DNA of 64,000 nt from Bimuria novae-zelandiae CBS 107.79 (taxonomy: Eukaryota; Ascomycota; Dothideomycetes; Pleosporales; Didymosphaeriaceae), in contig ML976720.1 of assembly GCA_010015655.1 (NCBI GenBank), positions 300,111 through 364,110 of the forward strand. Reading direction: 5' to 3'. The notes under the pieces were generated by a model. That model saw nothing but the letters and a program-made list of their open reading frames with translations. It made no database searches and was not told the origin of the DNA. The translations under genes were made by a program, and so were the position numbers. Below are positions 46,527 through 57,142 of the stretch, piece after piece; position 1 is the stretch's first letter, and each line of letters begins with the position of its first letter.

Positions 46527-47021
46527 CTATGGCATCAGGCATAAGTAGTGTACATGGTTCGCGCACTGCAGGGGTGCAGCTTGGCAGGAGGAAGGTAACG
46601 TAAGCCCGGTATTGTCTTGTTTTGTATGGAGTTTTTAGTACATTGTGTGACCGCCTTGGGCGTCTACTACTGTCGATGAGCTCCCTCAAATCCTGCACTG
46701 TAATTGAGTCCCACGCTTCCCGTACAATCTGTCGTAAGGCGTCATACGTAGGCTGTCTCCCACCTTCTTGATCCGGGTAATTCAGCTGTATATAGTCCTT
46801 CATCTTGTTCCAAATAGCCTCAGTTGGGTTGACATTGTGTGGGCGGAGAGGGGATGACGCGAGGATGGCAGCGAGGACAAAGGTACACGCGTTTCAGTAC
46901 AAAACTATAGGTAATTAGATGTATTTTTGTCAATAGACAGTCTCTGAGTCATCGCCTGATCATCTTGGCAGGACCCCTGCAGTGCGCGGACCATGTACAC
47001 TTCTTATGCCTGGCGCCGTAG
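46527..47021 (-). mobile_element. Deleted Tc1/mariner element (495 bp, MITE-like)
   Basis: Terminal inverted repeats of 49 bases at 46527-46575 and 46973-47021 (44 of 49 identical, starting CTAYGGCRYCAGGCATAAG) are flanked by TA target sites at 46525-46526 and 47022-47023. Between them, on the minus strand from about 46880 to 46635, is the 3' end of a Tc1-type transposase: NPTEAIWNKMKDYIQLNYPD with the third catalytic acidic residue, then REAWDSITVQDLRELIDS. The true end VVDAQGGHTMY lies in another frame after a shift near 46670. The first two catalytic residues are deleted, so it can move only with help from another copy. Confidence 0.88.
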
Positions 47022-47076
47022 TAAATCGTGTTAAGTTGGATGGTCTTCTCTCTATGGGCTTCTTACGTCACCTGCC

Positions 47077-48360
47077 CTACAATTTCGCTCGCTGTCCCTC
47101 TATTCCCTTGGCAACATCCTCATATCTCTCGTAACAATCCTTTTCCGCGTCAAAATTCAACAGCCATGGTTCTCTAGTGAGATGAATAGCTTCCGGCGCC
47201 TTCTTTATCTCATCCCAATTGGCCTTATGCCACCTTTCTCTCGTCTTCACGCCCATCGCCTGCGCCTTGTGCACCCTCTCATACCGGATCTTTTCATGCG
47301 CCTTCACCGCAAGTTGAACATGCTTCTTGCCGGCAAGCTCCAGGCATGAGGCTAATACGACCCCGTCTTCAATAGACTGACTTGCTCCCTGAATGGACGT
47401 AGGGAGGAACGGATGCGCTGCATCGCCTATGAGCACGATCCTTGCGTGTGGACTGATGAAGGTAGGCAACGGGTCTCGAAACACGAGTTTGTGATCAATG
47501 AGCCTCGCGTCTCTAGGCGTGGAGCGCACGATCTCTTGCACAACCGGTGCCCAGCCCTCGACGTACTTAAGGCAGTCGGAAACCTTGCCTGGAAATTGCC
47601 ACGACTCCTCGATATTACCGTCATCGACGTGCGTGAAGACCCAGTTGAACTCCTTCCCGTTCTTTAGCGAGGAAACCAAAAAATGCAAATCTGGTCCGAT
47701 AAAACCTGAATGAGTGTCGCCGTTGACGACGAGGTGGCGAATGAGTGCGTTGTCTTTGATCGTATTGCCATGGAACCAGCATCGATAAACCGCATAGCCT
47801 GACGATTTGGGCTTGTCGTCGAAGCCTAGGACGATTTTCCTCCCACGTGAGCGAACGCCCTCGGCTGCGATGACGACGTCGGCCTCCATTCTCTCTCCGT
47901 TGACTACTACCCCAGCTTTCTCGTCATCCTCGAAATAGTCCGTGACCCTTTGAGACAGCTGTATATCGAGCTCCCGAGCTTTCGCATGCTGGTAGATGAT
48001 ATCGTACAACTCGCCTCTGTGTCCATTGATCCTCGGTCCCCAGCTCTTCTCGTCAGCGAACGATTGCCGCGTCACAAATTCGCCTTTCCAATGGTACAAG
48101 TCCAGCCAGGAGGTCTTGCGCGCGACTTTGTACATGGCTTCGATGACGCCGGGCCAGCGCTCAAAGTGGCGCGCACCATTGGGGTCGAAGCTGATGATGT
48201 CGCCGAAACGGGTGATCTCTTCTATTGAGGACGCTTTCTCGAGAAGGGTAACGGAATGGCCTTTGCGATCGCATTCTATAGCTGCGGCAATGCCAGCGAA
48301 TCCGGCGCCCACGATGATCACCTTGATGCCCGAAGGCGGACTACGGGGGAAATGCGACAT
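47077..48360 (-). CDS. FAD-dependent monooxygenase, salicylate hydroxylase-like
   Basis: An intronless 427-residue frame. It has the N-terminal Rossmann motif IIVGAGFAGIAAAIE (GAGFAG at 18-23) with the acidic end of strand two in LLEKASS, an Arg in NGHRGELYDII for FAD contact, and the GD motif RIVLIGDAAHPFLPTSIQGA at about 307-326 followed by SQSIEDGVVLASCLE. The middle DG motif reads AAEGVRSRGR (165-174), Glu for the usual Asp. This is the group of single-component aromatic hydroxylases that use NAD(P)H and O2 and also act in polyketide and meroterpenoid pathways. The substrate is unknown. It has full length for the family and no signal peptide. It diverges from the 708-residue gene over 1.1 kb. 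Confidence 0.92.
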   Translation of the reverse strand: MSHFPRSPPSGIKVIIVGAGFAGIAAAIECDRKGHSVTLLEKASSIEEITRFGDIISFDPNGARHFERWPGVIEAMYKVARKTSWLDLYHWKGEFVTRQSFADEKSWGPRINGHRGELYDIIYQHAKARELDIQLSQRVTDYFEDDEKAGVVVNGERMEADVVIAAEGVRSRGRKIVLGFDDKPKSSGYAVYRCWFHGNTIKDNALIRHLVVNGDTHSGFIGPDLHFLVSSLKNGKEFNWVFTHVDDGNIEESWQFPGKVSDCLKYVEGWAPVVQEIVRSTPRDARLIDHKLVFRDPLPTFISPHARIVLIGDAAHPFLPTSIQGASQSIEDGVVLASCLELAGKKHVQLAVKAHEKIRYERVHKAQAMGVKTRERWHKANWDEIKKAPEAIHLTREPWLLNFDAEKDCYERYEDVAKGIEGQRAKL

Positions 48361-49456
48361 GGTGTGAACTTGTGGTAGTCTCTGGTGTGATTCAACGGGG
48401 CGATGGGATGCTTTTGAAGGTCTGTCGTGGTGCTGATGATGGATGTCGCGTGGATGTGGCGGTGGGGTCGGCTAATATGCGTGAGCATCGCCCGAATTGC
48501 TGCTCCTACAGCAGGCCCCACATACTGGGCGTATTCCTCTTCTCGTGGCGTTCTTGTGGGTGGAATAAAAGTCTGAAGAAGACTCTAGAGATTCGACATT
48601 GTTGTCGTGATCCAACCCGTTTGTTGTCCATCCCGTGAAAGCTAGAAGGCGCTAAGAGTAGGCTCCCGGGGGGGTCCGGCCACTCGCATTTGCAAACTCA
48701 TTGCACCAGCGCATCACTCCAAAGATTTAGCGAGTGGCCGATCGTCCAGGTTCATTTCAGCTACGGATGATCAGGACGCTCTCTTGAACGTGATCCTGAT
48801 GACGAAAGCGACTCTGAGGCATTGATTTTTGTATAGATGATGGACCTGGACGATGTTGGATAATCATAATGACAGAGTAGGAGCTGAAAGTCTGACTGCT
48901 GTGAGGGCAATGTTGCACCAATGAAAGGAGGTGTAATCTGAGACCATGCAAGTACGACTCGATGCCTCCGCAGCTGCTCTTGCAGCTAGCGACGGCTGAT
49001 TAACGACCTCGGGAACAACGCACTGTAGGTGATTTCCGGAGGATACTGATGATAGACAGTCCTCACTTACTGTCGCACGCATGAGATCCATGATAAAATC
49101 CCCTTGGCCCGAGACGTGACCTTGTAAGGCGGACAAATCGCCAATCACGGACAGGAAAGCCTTGGCGCGCACGAACCTCCTGGAATGGCGACCGTTTCGG
49201 CTCTCCCATCATCTTTCGCTCTTCAATATTCGCTGATCAGACTCTCGTATCATCGACGGCTAATAGCGCGTTATCTGTCCTCTTCTTTTCCGTTGTTTGA
49301 ATGATAGATCACGGCCCTCAGACAAGAACCTGATCCAGATCACGTCAAAGTTTCATTCGCCCAGCCAGTGCAGCAGCCGAATAACCGACATCTCATTGAC
49401 TGCCCGCGCAACTCTCTAGCCTACGACACCCAAACGCAGCTAATGCAACTGCGCAA
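48361..49456. promoter_or_regulatory. Divergent intergenic region
   Basis: 1.1 kb between divergent starts. Only short, unsupported open frames. No diagnostic motif. Confidence 0.45.
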
Positions 49457-51583
49457 ATGGCACCCAAGGTCGTGCGCGATGATCTTGTGGATCTCGAAGA
49501 TCGGCTCCTAGACGAAGGCTTTCAGTTCCTTCTGTCGATCTTGCCACAAAACCTCTTCGAATTGTCTAAAGACGGCATCATTGCCCTCAACGAGAGTATT
49601 TATCCTTCGAAGGGTGGCCCGTGCTATGGCTATGCGCGCAAGCAAGAGGATGCGCCTGACGGTATCGACGTCCATTTCTGTCGAATTTACGACGCGGAAA
49701 TTACTGCTTTCAAGATGGTTCCACCACTTGCGTGGTATGGCACAGAGGACTCCGATTATCTTCGCTCTTCAGAGTGTCGCGACCACGCTAAAGCTCTCAT
49801 CAATTATTTTCTTCTGCTTTGGGCATCGAACCAACCCTACGACGGCCCTTTATGGCAACCAAATTACAAGCATCTTGTCGCAGCATTGGATCGTCTCATG
49901 ACAACGCACCATTACCAACGCAAGGCAGTCATCCACGAGGACGCAGACCGGACCGATGTACAGATGAATTTTCGCTACCTTGATGGTTCGCAATCAGGTA
50001 ATGAGACTCATCCTTCACCAGTCGACTCGGAGAAGGATGACGTTGAAGCCGGGTACCCGTCCAAGATAGATTCAGTGCCCCGAGACAGTGCGCGCGCTGG
50101 AACAAGACTCCTCACACCCCACCAATCACCTAAACATCCAATGCTAGATGTGAGCATGGTCTACAGTGCAGAAGACTTGACCCGTGAGACGAGTGTGGCT
50201 TCCGCAAATGACTCTGCTGGCGGCGCCGAGCTTGCTGCATCAGAGCCGCTCGACACTGATGTTGTCATGACTCTAGCGACAGAAGAGCTTGTTAGACAGT
50301 CGCTCCCGACACCAGATACACTCATGGAAGAAGCAATTGCTGAAAACGATCCAACGCTAAGAGACTTACAAAAGAAGCTGGGCTTTGAGCCGTCGTCACA
50401 TCTGCCCGATCTACAGATATGCACATTCAAAAAGATTCACACCAGTGAACCGGGTTTTCTCAGCTTGCGACTCCTTCTCGGCAAGCTCCAAGACCCTCCG
50501 AGCTCCGATCTTGATGGCGCTGAATTATGGGCCTCTTTCAAAATGCACGACAGGAATGACCGCGCTGCTCCACGCATGCATGTCCACGCTTTCGACGCCA
50601 GCACAGACTACGTTATTAGCGATGACTTGAAAATCAAAGACATACTTCCGTATTTGAAACCAGGAGCGGCATTCACCAGCATATCTCCAGGTGGTGATCG
50701 AGCAGAAGAGCTTCTCCTAAAGGCTTTAGTGAAGTATTACTACATCATCGCGGCGAGAGACAAGCTCCTCGGGTTTGATAAGCACAAAATGCCCTATAAC
50801 GACTCATTCGCAGACCAGCTGAAAATTGCCGTTAAGCGCCTGCAAACCCACGAGGCATCAAGGACTGACGAGCCCACACCCCGCCGGCCTTACAAACGGC
50901 TCAAGCGGTCCCATAATCCTACGCCTACAGCAGCATTGTCCGATGCTGAGGATGATTCGCTGTCTTTCCCTCGCACTCGCGATGCGCGTCGATCAGGAAG
51001 GCGCACGGGCCAACCATCCAGCACAGCCGTCAGTGACAGCGAGGACAACGTACCCGGCCTACCATCCAGCATACCACGGTCTCTCCCTCGTCGCCTAGCC
51101 TTAGGTGTCCCAATAAGATCAGGCATGGAAGCGCCAGCTGTAAACGAATTTTTGGACCCCGATGCTGAACCCGCAGATTCAGACGGCGAATCGGGCGACG
51201 AGATTCCCGGTCCCATCTCCGCTGATCTTGGCGCCTTCCTCCAGAAACGCCACGATTTTCAACGACAAGCAAAAGTGCACTACGAAATTACCAAAGCCTA
51301 TGCGAAGAAGAAAGAAGGCGCAATCATGGGGATTCGTAAGGTCAAGGGAATGCTCAAGAAGCACGATTACGAGCCTGAAGTGCGGGCGCGGCAAGAGCGC
51401 GATCTTGCGAATCGGCATTTGGTCTTGCAGGCGATGCAGACGCATCTCGCCATGAGGGAAGAAGCGACGGTCGGGTGGAAGAAACGAGCGAAGGAGATGG
51501 AGGCGGAGGTGCAAGCACACCCTGAGATCTCTCCGAATGTGCTGCAGATGTGGTCTGCGCTGTACCGGAGGGACGATTACTAG
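49457..51583 (+). CDS. Uncharacterised 708-residue protein, coiled-coil C-terminus
   Basis: A single open frame of 2.1 kb with coding-like composition, starting MAPKVVRDDLVDLEDRL. I do not recognise a domain. Residues 1-165 are well ordered, with aromatic-rich segments (FQFLLSILPQNLFELSK, PCYGYARKQ, AKALINYFLLLWASNQPYDGPLW). 165-300 is acidic and Ser/Thr-rich. 300-450 is again ordered (GFLSLRLLLGKLQ, LLKALVKYYYIIAARDKLLGF). 450-590 is Arg/Ser/Pro-rich and contains a degenerate internal repeat (ALSDAEDD.. and AVSDSEDN..) with nuclear-signal-like RRPYKRLKRS. 600-690 is a charged helix, probably a coiled coil (FQRQAKVHYEITKAYAKKK). A nuclear structural or regulatory role is only a guess. Confidence 0.8.
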   Translation: MAPKVVRDDLVDLEDRLLDEGFQFLLSILPQNLFELSKDGIIALNESIYPSKGGPCYGYARKQEDAPDGIDVHFCRIYDAEITAFKMVPPLAWYGTEDSDYLRSSECRDHAKALINYFLLLWASNQPYDGPLWQPNYKHLVAALDRLMTTHHYQRKAVIHEDADRTDVQMNFRYLDGSQSGNETHPSPVDSEKDDVEAGYPSKIDSVPRDSARAGTRLLTPHQSPKHPMLDVSMVYSAEDLTRETSVASANDSAGGAELAASEPLDTDVVMTLATEELVRQSLPTPDTLMEEAIAENDPTLRDLQKKLGFEPSSHLPDLQICTFKKIHTSEPGFLSLRLLLGKLQDPPSSDLDGAELWASFKMHDRNDRAAPRMHVHAFDASTDYVISDDLKIKDILPYLKPGAAFTSISPGGDRAEELLLKALVKYYYIIAARDKLLGFDKHKMPYNDSFADQLKIAVKRLQTHEASRTDEPTPRRPYKRLKRSHNPTPTAALSDAEDDSLSFPRTRDARRSGRRTGQPSSTAVSDSEDNVPGLPSSIPRSLPRRLALGVPIRSGMEAPAVNEFLDPDAEPADSDGESGDEIPGPISADLGAFLQKRHDFQRQAKVHYEITKAYAKKKEGAIMGIRKVKGMLKKHDYEPEVRARQERDLANRHLVLQAMQTHLAMREEATVGWKKRAKEMEAEVQAHPEISPNVLQMWSALYRRDDY

Positions 51584-52573
51584 CGAGGCTTTGAGAACAC
51601 GGTCCGATCGCTCTATACCACGAGGCATTAATGTCTGAAGCAAAGGCCTCCTCGATTTTTGGTTCCGGAGCATTGGTTCATGGGCATGGCGTTAGTCATT
51701 GGTATATCCTAGGCCGCGACATCGGTCTTGTTATGTTTCACGTATTATACTCAAGGCACAATATATTGCATTTGCTCGTCGCAGAATTCCCTTCGGGATG
51801 TTGTGTTGGAAGGATGTTGGAAGGGAACGCCGGCCCGGTCTGCTTTGTCGTATCGAGGCTCGCTAGGGAATGGCGACTCACAAAAGTCCGCCCACATCCG
51901 CTATCGCCGTCACGTGTTCACAGCATAACCTTGGAACCTTGGAACCTTGGAACCTTGGGAATGGATTCGACCTAGGCCCTCGGGCTTCCCGGCAGCTGCG
52001 CACCAACGCGACATTGGATCAACTAGTTGCCCCGAATAACCGCAAAGATGACGAATATTCAAGCGCCCCTATGTGAAAAATACGTAGCATGCGTGGTCCA
52101 CTGCCGTCACCAGGATCGCCCAAATCCGAGTGTCTGAGATCGCCGCCTCCGCGTTGAATTTTTCCTGCTTCCTATAATTCACTATTTGCAATGCGATTAT
52201 CAAAAGGCTTAGAGGCCTTCCCCCGTGCTGATTTGCTGATGCGCTATATCGATGAAGAGCATGTTCTCCGCATTCGGAGGAGAGGGAGTCTGGAGTCCTG
52301 TGCTCTCTTGTAGGAGAGCTGTGACTTTCTGGGCAAGTGAGTAGAGGCAAAGAGGATCCAAAAGGGTGTTCCGCCCTCAAAGGCATACCCTTCGCCATCT
52401 GCTCGCGGCTGATCAGTCCGTAGCGGAAACAGTGTGATTGTCACCACAGGTTTTGCTTGTTAGACCGCGAAGTGGATTTTTCAGCCTCAGAATGATCACT
52501 TGAGCTTGAGGTTGTTGGCCATGCACACAGTCACCTACAGAAACTGGCAGTCATTCGTGTAAATGATTTTGGC
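51584..52573. other. Intergenic with 8-bp tandem repeat
   Basis: About 1 kb without a supported gene. Confidence 0.5.
51927..51959. repeat. CCTTGGAA tandem repeat
   Basis: Four copies of an 8-base unit (AACCTTGG) in a row, ending in CCTTGGG. Confidence 0.95.
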
Positions 52574-52840
52574 ATGGGCGAAAAGCCACACGCAGGCCAG
52601 TAATTCAAGTACAAGAGCTCCCGCAAAGATCCCCTGACTCAACATCTCAAAGGCAGCCACCAACGGCTGCCGGCTGCCGACAGGCTGTACGAGGTAGCCA
52701 GGGAATTCTGGGATAAACTTCCGTCCGAGTTTCCTTCTTCAGGTGAGGATGAGAACGAGCAAGACGAGAAGGCCGAGGCTTCTGAGGAAGGCCAAGATGG
52801 AAAGGAGCAGAAAGAAGTGGGAGGAGTATCAGGGCTTTAA
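52574..52840 (+). pseudogene. C2H2 zinc-finger relic
   Basis: From ATG at 52574 the frame reads MGEKPHAGQ, a stop, then FKYKSSRKDPLTQHLKGSHQ, an acidic tail and a stop at 52838. MGEKP resembles the linker between C2H2 fingers, and SSRKDPLTQHLKGSH keeps the helix and both zinc-binding His residues, but the two Cys positions are Gly and Phe and a TAA lies between them. The downstream 66 residues are open and Glu/Asp-rich. This looks like the last finger and tail of a dead gene. Two live C2H2 genes lie within 7 kb. Confidence 0.5.
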
Positions 52841-53633
52841 GTGAGCTTGAGATCGATAAGGGAGAAAACGTTTTCATGCATCTCTAGTTTCGCGAATAGC
52901 ATATGGATGGAATGAGACAAACTACCTACACATGCAACCTAGGTAATATACATGCACACATTAGTTTCTTTGCCAGGCAACAAACGTTGCAAGTTCAATG
53001 AAGTAGTTGGTTTATTATATTTCAAGTACACGTTGTTCTATCTGAAACTTCTCGGAATTCTATACTTACATCATGACACGTCTTGCACATTGAGAGCAAG
53101 CTGATGAGTATAGGTGAGTAAGCCGGTGCTGACGCTGCGTCCACTTTTTTGTTTCACAAAGAGACTCAGAAAGCATTCTTAGATCCTATGATAGATGGTT
53201 GTCACTTGCAGCGCGGACCAATTACCTTTTGCTAACCTGAAAAATGGTTTATTGGCCTTCTATTTGGGCAGTGTGACCTCAGCTGCAAACGCTGGAACGA
53301 TCTCAAGGAACTCTACCGGCGACCGTAATAAGCCTCGTGGGCGGGGTGCCAAATTGCATCACTTGCTACTCAGTGTATTGTGTCAAGGTAACCAGAGAAG
53401 AGCAGTTCGAGTTTAAACTACATGAAGTCTATTTTCAATTTTGTGAAACCGCTCAACGCTGAATAGCTGACTGTGGGATGACCACAGTCCACGCCGCAAG
53501 CACGTCGTTATTGGCCGTAGTTGCAACGCTTTAGTCGCAACTACTTATAGTATATAAACCTGGCAGACTCGACCTTCGCAAGTGCACGATTCATTGCGAG
53601 TCCTACCACTTCTCTACCACATCCCTCCCCACA
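52841..53633. other. Intergenic, nothing supported
   Basis: AT-richer flank (52900-53100) followed by normal DNA. A TATA-like run (TATAGTATATAAAC) at about 53547 precedes the next frame by some 85 bases, so this part may be a promoter. Confidence 0.4.
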
Positions 53634-54000
53634 GTGTCGTACTTCAAGCACCAGAACAAGAACAAAGGCAAGGGCAAGGGCAAGAGTGATACTTCTACCT
53701 ACTGCAGATGTCCGATGTTAAAACCAATCACAGAGCGGGGCAATGACACCAAGGCCTTGAAAGCCTCCCTCGTCGACGATGATTTCTACGACCCGCTTGC
53801 GGACGACGAGCTTGAAGAGCCCTTCCACCTCGATGCGAAGAACCACGATAAAGGCAAGACGTTGCTTACAAAAGTGCCGAACATGCCTAGCACTGAATTT
53901 AGGTGGCGGGAAGGGCAAGGACTCCTCGTCGACCGCCAACGGCTCCAACCACGGCTCCACCACCTCTTGCGTGAGTTCTATACTGTTCATCCTGCGCCTT
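53634..54000 (+). pseudogene. Lys-Gly-rich small gene, probably decayed
   Basis: A frame beginning at GTG (SYFKHQNKNKGKGKGK) has no in-frame ATG. The context ACAGTGTC matches ACAATGTC at the start of the zinc-finger gene at 58540, suggesting a lost start codon. A possible 48-base intron (about 53683-53730, GTGATA..CACAG) would join the Lys-Gly run to RGNDTKALKASLVDDDFYDPLADDELEEPFHLD, an acidic segment. Further on a second Gly/Lys/Ser run (GGGKGKDSSSTANGSNHGS) is open in another frame at 53911-53970. I do not recognise a domain. It may be a dead paralogue of the 58540 gene; the end is arbitrary. Confidence 0.35.
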
Positions 54001-55131
54001 TGAAATGGTACCCCTCACTCGGAGACCACAGTCGCCTTGTACTTTCCCACACATCTGTCTCTTCCAAGCTGAATTGCACCCCCAGGCTAATTTCAGTATG
54101 CATTAGAAGAACACTATTGTCGAAAGCAAGAAGTAGGCCACTCCAGCTTACCCCGTTCGAAGATTGTTGAACGCCTTTGAAGAGTTTCATGAACGAGGAT
54201 GCGTTCCAAGGGTACAAAGAATTGATTGCCCAGAGATCGTTTAGAGTACAGTTAGCAGACAGGGAAGTCCTTGTAGAGCAATGTATCACCAATCGAAAAT
54301 GGGAAAGAACGCTTCTGCCCACGTAATCGTGCTTCACTCTTTGCATAACCACCTGTGGCGCTTTGTCAGTGTTATTTTGATAGGGAAAAGCTGCGCTTTC
54401 CCGATCTTGAGCGCCGTTGGAAAGCGTAGGTTCACCGTCGCTGCAGCATCTGCCCGTCGCTTGGGTGGCAACCCTACTAGTGCAGTTGCGAGCACTTGCT
54501 TAGAGCGCCTTTGCAATTGCAATAACGTGTTGCGTCTTGCGTACTTCATGGCCAGCGCCCCAGAAACTGGGTGTTCGGCGCATACCTGATACTAACCATA
54601 TGTTTCAACGTCGTGTGGAAAGTATGTGCAAGTTGCACGTCGCGCTGAAGAAGCTCGCCGATAAGCAAACATTTGAACGCACAAACCCAAGATTTTGAGG
54701 CTCCTTCGACGCTCTTTAATACTTGAAAGCCAGACTCAATGTTCTCCTTCGTCATTGCCCTCGTGCTTGTCCTTCACCCCACATAAATCAGCTGTTAGCG
54801 TCGCGAAGAGGCCCGACCGCTCTATTGTCACAGCTCTGCAACCCCCTGCGGACCCTGATTCCCCCGGTAAAGTGATAGAACTCGAGCACCATGTCAAGCT
54901 AGGAGTGGGGGAAGACACGAGACACGTGATCCGCTTACAAGTCCCACTTGTGACTAAACATCCTTGAGGAAATTCATCCGCCACGCACAGGGCGCAACCT
55001 GACCCAGCAATCATCTTTACAACAACCGCCGAGCGGCTTTCTCGCCTCTTAACCAAACGCGCGCGACTCCATATTACCCTTCAGAGCAAATAGACCGTCA
55101 CCAGCAATAACAAACGCGCGAGCCATTGGGG
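54001..55131. other. Intergenic, nothing supported
   Basis: 1.1 kb with short open frames only. Contains the upstream region of the zinc-finger gene at 55132. Confidence 0.45.
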
Positions 55132-57142
55132 ATGGACAAGGACAGTAAGGCTACACCTGCGCAAGGTGCGTCGCATGTGATATTGAGATGAACTTCTTCT
55201 TGCTAACATTCCTTTAGCGCGTATCGAAATTCACCACTCAGACCGGATGCAGGCTAGTGCAGAAATTGCCAACAAGCCCATGAAGACTGTCACATCCCAG
55301 GAAAACACCGATTCACCAAACGCATCAAAGGGCGACATGCTCACCCTTCGCTATGTCGATTCGACCGAAGGCGCGTTGTCGCGCCCGCACTGGGTCCTTG
55401 TTGATCGCTCCAAATCGAAACATGATCCTTTGCTCGGCCTACGAGGCTTGCGCCCGCAAATAGGCTCAATGCCAAAGCTCGTAGACTTCAAATCCGGGAA
55501 GGACTTCTTCACGCGTAATGGTACTTTTGGAGGTACTGTGGCAGCGACGAAAGGCCGATCAGGTGATTGCACCAAGACTCCTCGCGATTCCATTGGCAAC
55601 CGTGCCACTGCTGCGGTAGGTAACATCCGTCACTCTTCGGAGAGGCGTACTTCGACACGTAGGACGAAGTCAGCCGTGGATACCTCGGTTGTTGAAGCCC
55701 AGGTGGCGAATTCAGGGGCCAAAGCTTCTACCAGCAACAAATTCAGGTCGTCGAGCACAGGAGCATCTGGATCACGCGATAAAGGCAGAATCGCGTTCCA
55801 GCAAATTCTCGTCGATGGAAGAGCGGAATCTCTAAGCCTCAAGCGCCTGTCGCATCTGTCCCAGGAGGTTGCGGCGTCGCCCAAGCACAAGCGAATCGGA
55901 TCGCGTACTTCTGGAGCCTGCACTCGCGTCAACGCTATTGGCACGACAACTGACATTCCAATTGAGTCGGTTGATGCAACTGTGGAGGAACAAGAAACTG
56001 TCACTGATACAGAGGAAGAAGACACCATCTCGGAGTCTGAAGTTGAATCCGAAGCTACAAACTCGCGCGTTTCGCCCGACTCCCGCGCCCAGCAGCCCAA
56101 ACCGTCCGCCGCAATTGATATCCCAGTTTTCGGTCGCAGGGCAAAACTCCTTGCTAGAGCAGCCGCGCGACAAGCAGTTCTGGCTAAGCTTACTACCGAT
56201 GAATCCGTTAGTGTCTCCGCCGAAGCTCACCGGATAGCCCAACAACGTAACGACCCGAACTACGACGAAGGCAAAGCCGTTGCTACCGCAGTAGCCAATC
56301 GTGATCGTGGCCTACGTCCCAGAGCGCCGCCGCGTACTTCGACTCATGAGGACGACGAAGGGAGTGATGATGATGATGTCGAGGAAGGAGAAGAAGACGA
56401 AGAAGAAGGTGAATATTTCGATGACGATGATGGCATCTACACCGAACCAGCCGGTCGCACGCAGCACATGAACCCAAACCACAAGCGGCGGAGGCAGAGG
56501 GATAACAAAGCCGACTATGTTCCAGCGAAGATGGCTAGAAAATCTCTGACGGCCCCTTCAGGGAGGAGGCGTGCAAATACCACCGACACACGCTCCCCAA
56601 GTGCTCGGCAATCGCATACCGCTTCCCTAGCTCCAGAAGTCGCAAGCACGTCCACAAGCTCCAATTCAAGTGCGTCCACGCCCACCCCTCCTCCCGTCAA
56701 AGTTGACCAAGCGAAGACTCAGAGGGGTAGAAAAGCAAAACCCAGTCCGTCTAAGCCATGGAGCTGTGAGTATTGCGGCCAAAGCTTCGGTCGCCAGGAG
56801 CACGTAAAGCGGCATATTAAGTCCGTACATTCGGGCGAGAAGCCGCACCAGTGCCAGATCTGCGGCAAGCGCTTCTCTCGCAATGACAACCTTACGCAGC
56901 ATCTGAAGACGCATGTCGCAGAAGAAGAAGCACTTCATGAGGCGACGGGACAGAACGGGGCCTACGGGATACCAGAACGTAGCGGGTTTGGCGGCGCGCA
57001 AATCGGTGGGGCAGGATTTGCGCTTGAGCAAACCAGCAGGGACGGGATCGGTCAGAGCGCTGCCGGCGCGGAGACTCGCACTCAGCAGCAGTTACAGATC
57101 GAAGAAAATCATCGACGTCTCGCGAACCAGGGAAAGCTCTGA
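55132..57142 (+). CDS. C2H2 zinc-finger transcription factor, Msn2/4-like fingers
   Basis: Two exons, 55132-55165 and 55218-57142, giving 652 residues. The first exon ([11 protein letters not shown]) joins in phase to [12 protein letters not shown]. Most of the protein is polar and probably disordered, with an acidic block around residues 393-425 ([20 protein letters not shown]) and a Ser/Thr/Pro-rich part before the fingers. Near residues 525-580 two adjacent C2H2 fingers occur: [21 protein letters not shown], the linker SGEKPHQ, and [21 protein letters not shown]. The R-x-E-H / R-x-D-N contact residues resemble the stress-response factors Msn2/Msn4, which bind AGGGG. A nuclear DNA-binding role is well supported; targets are inferred by analogy only. 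A Gln-rich end follows. Confidence 0.9.

Noticed and set aside
53634..54170. A 178-residue intact gene
   Set aside because: The start would be GTG, the second half changes character and a competing frame holds a Lys-Gly-Ser run; treated as a decayed gene instead.
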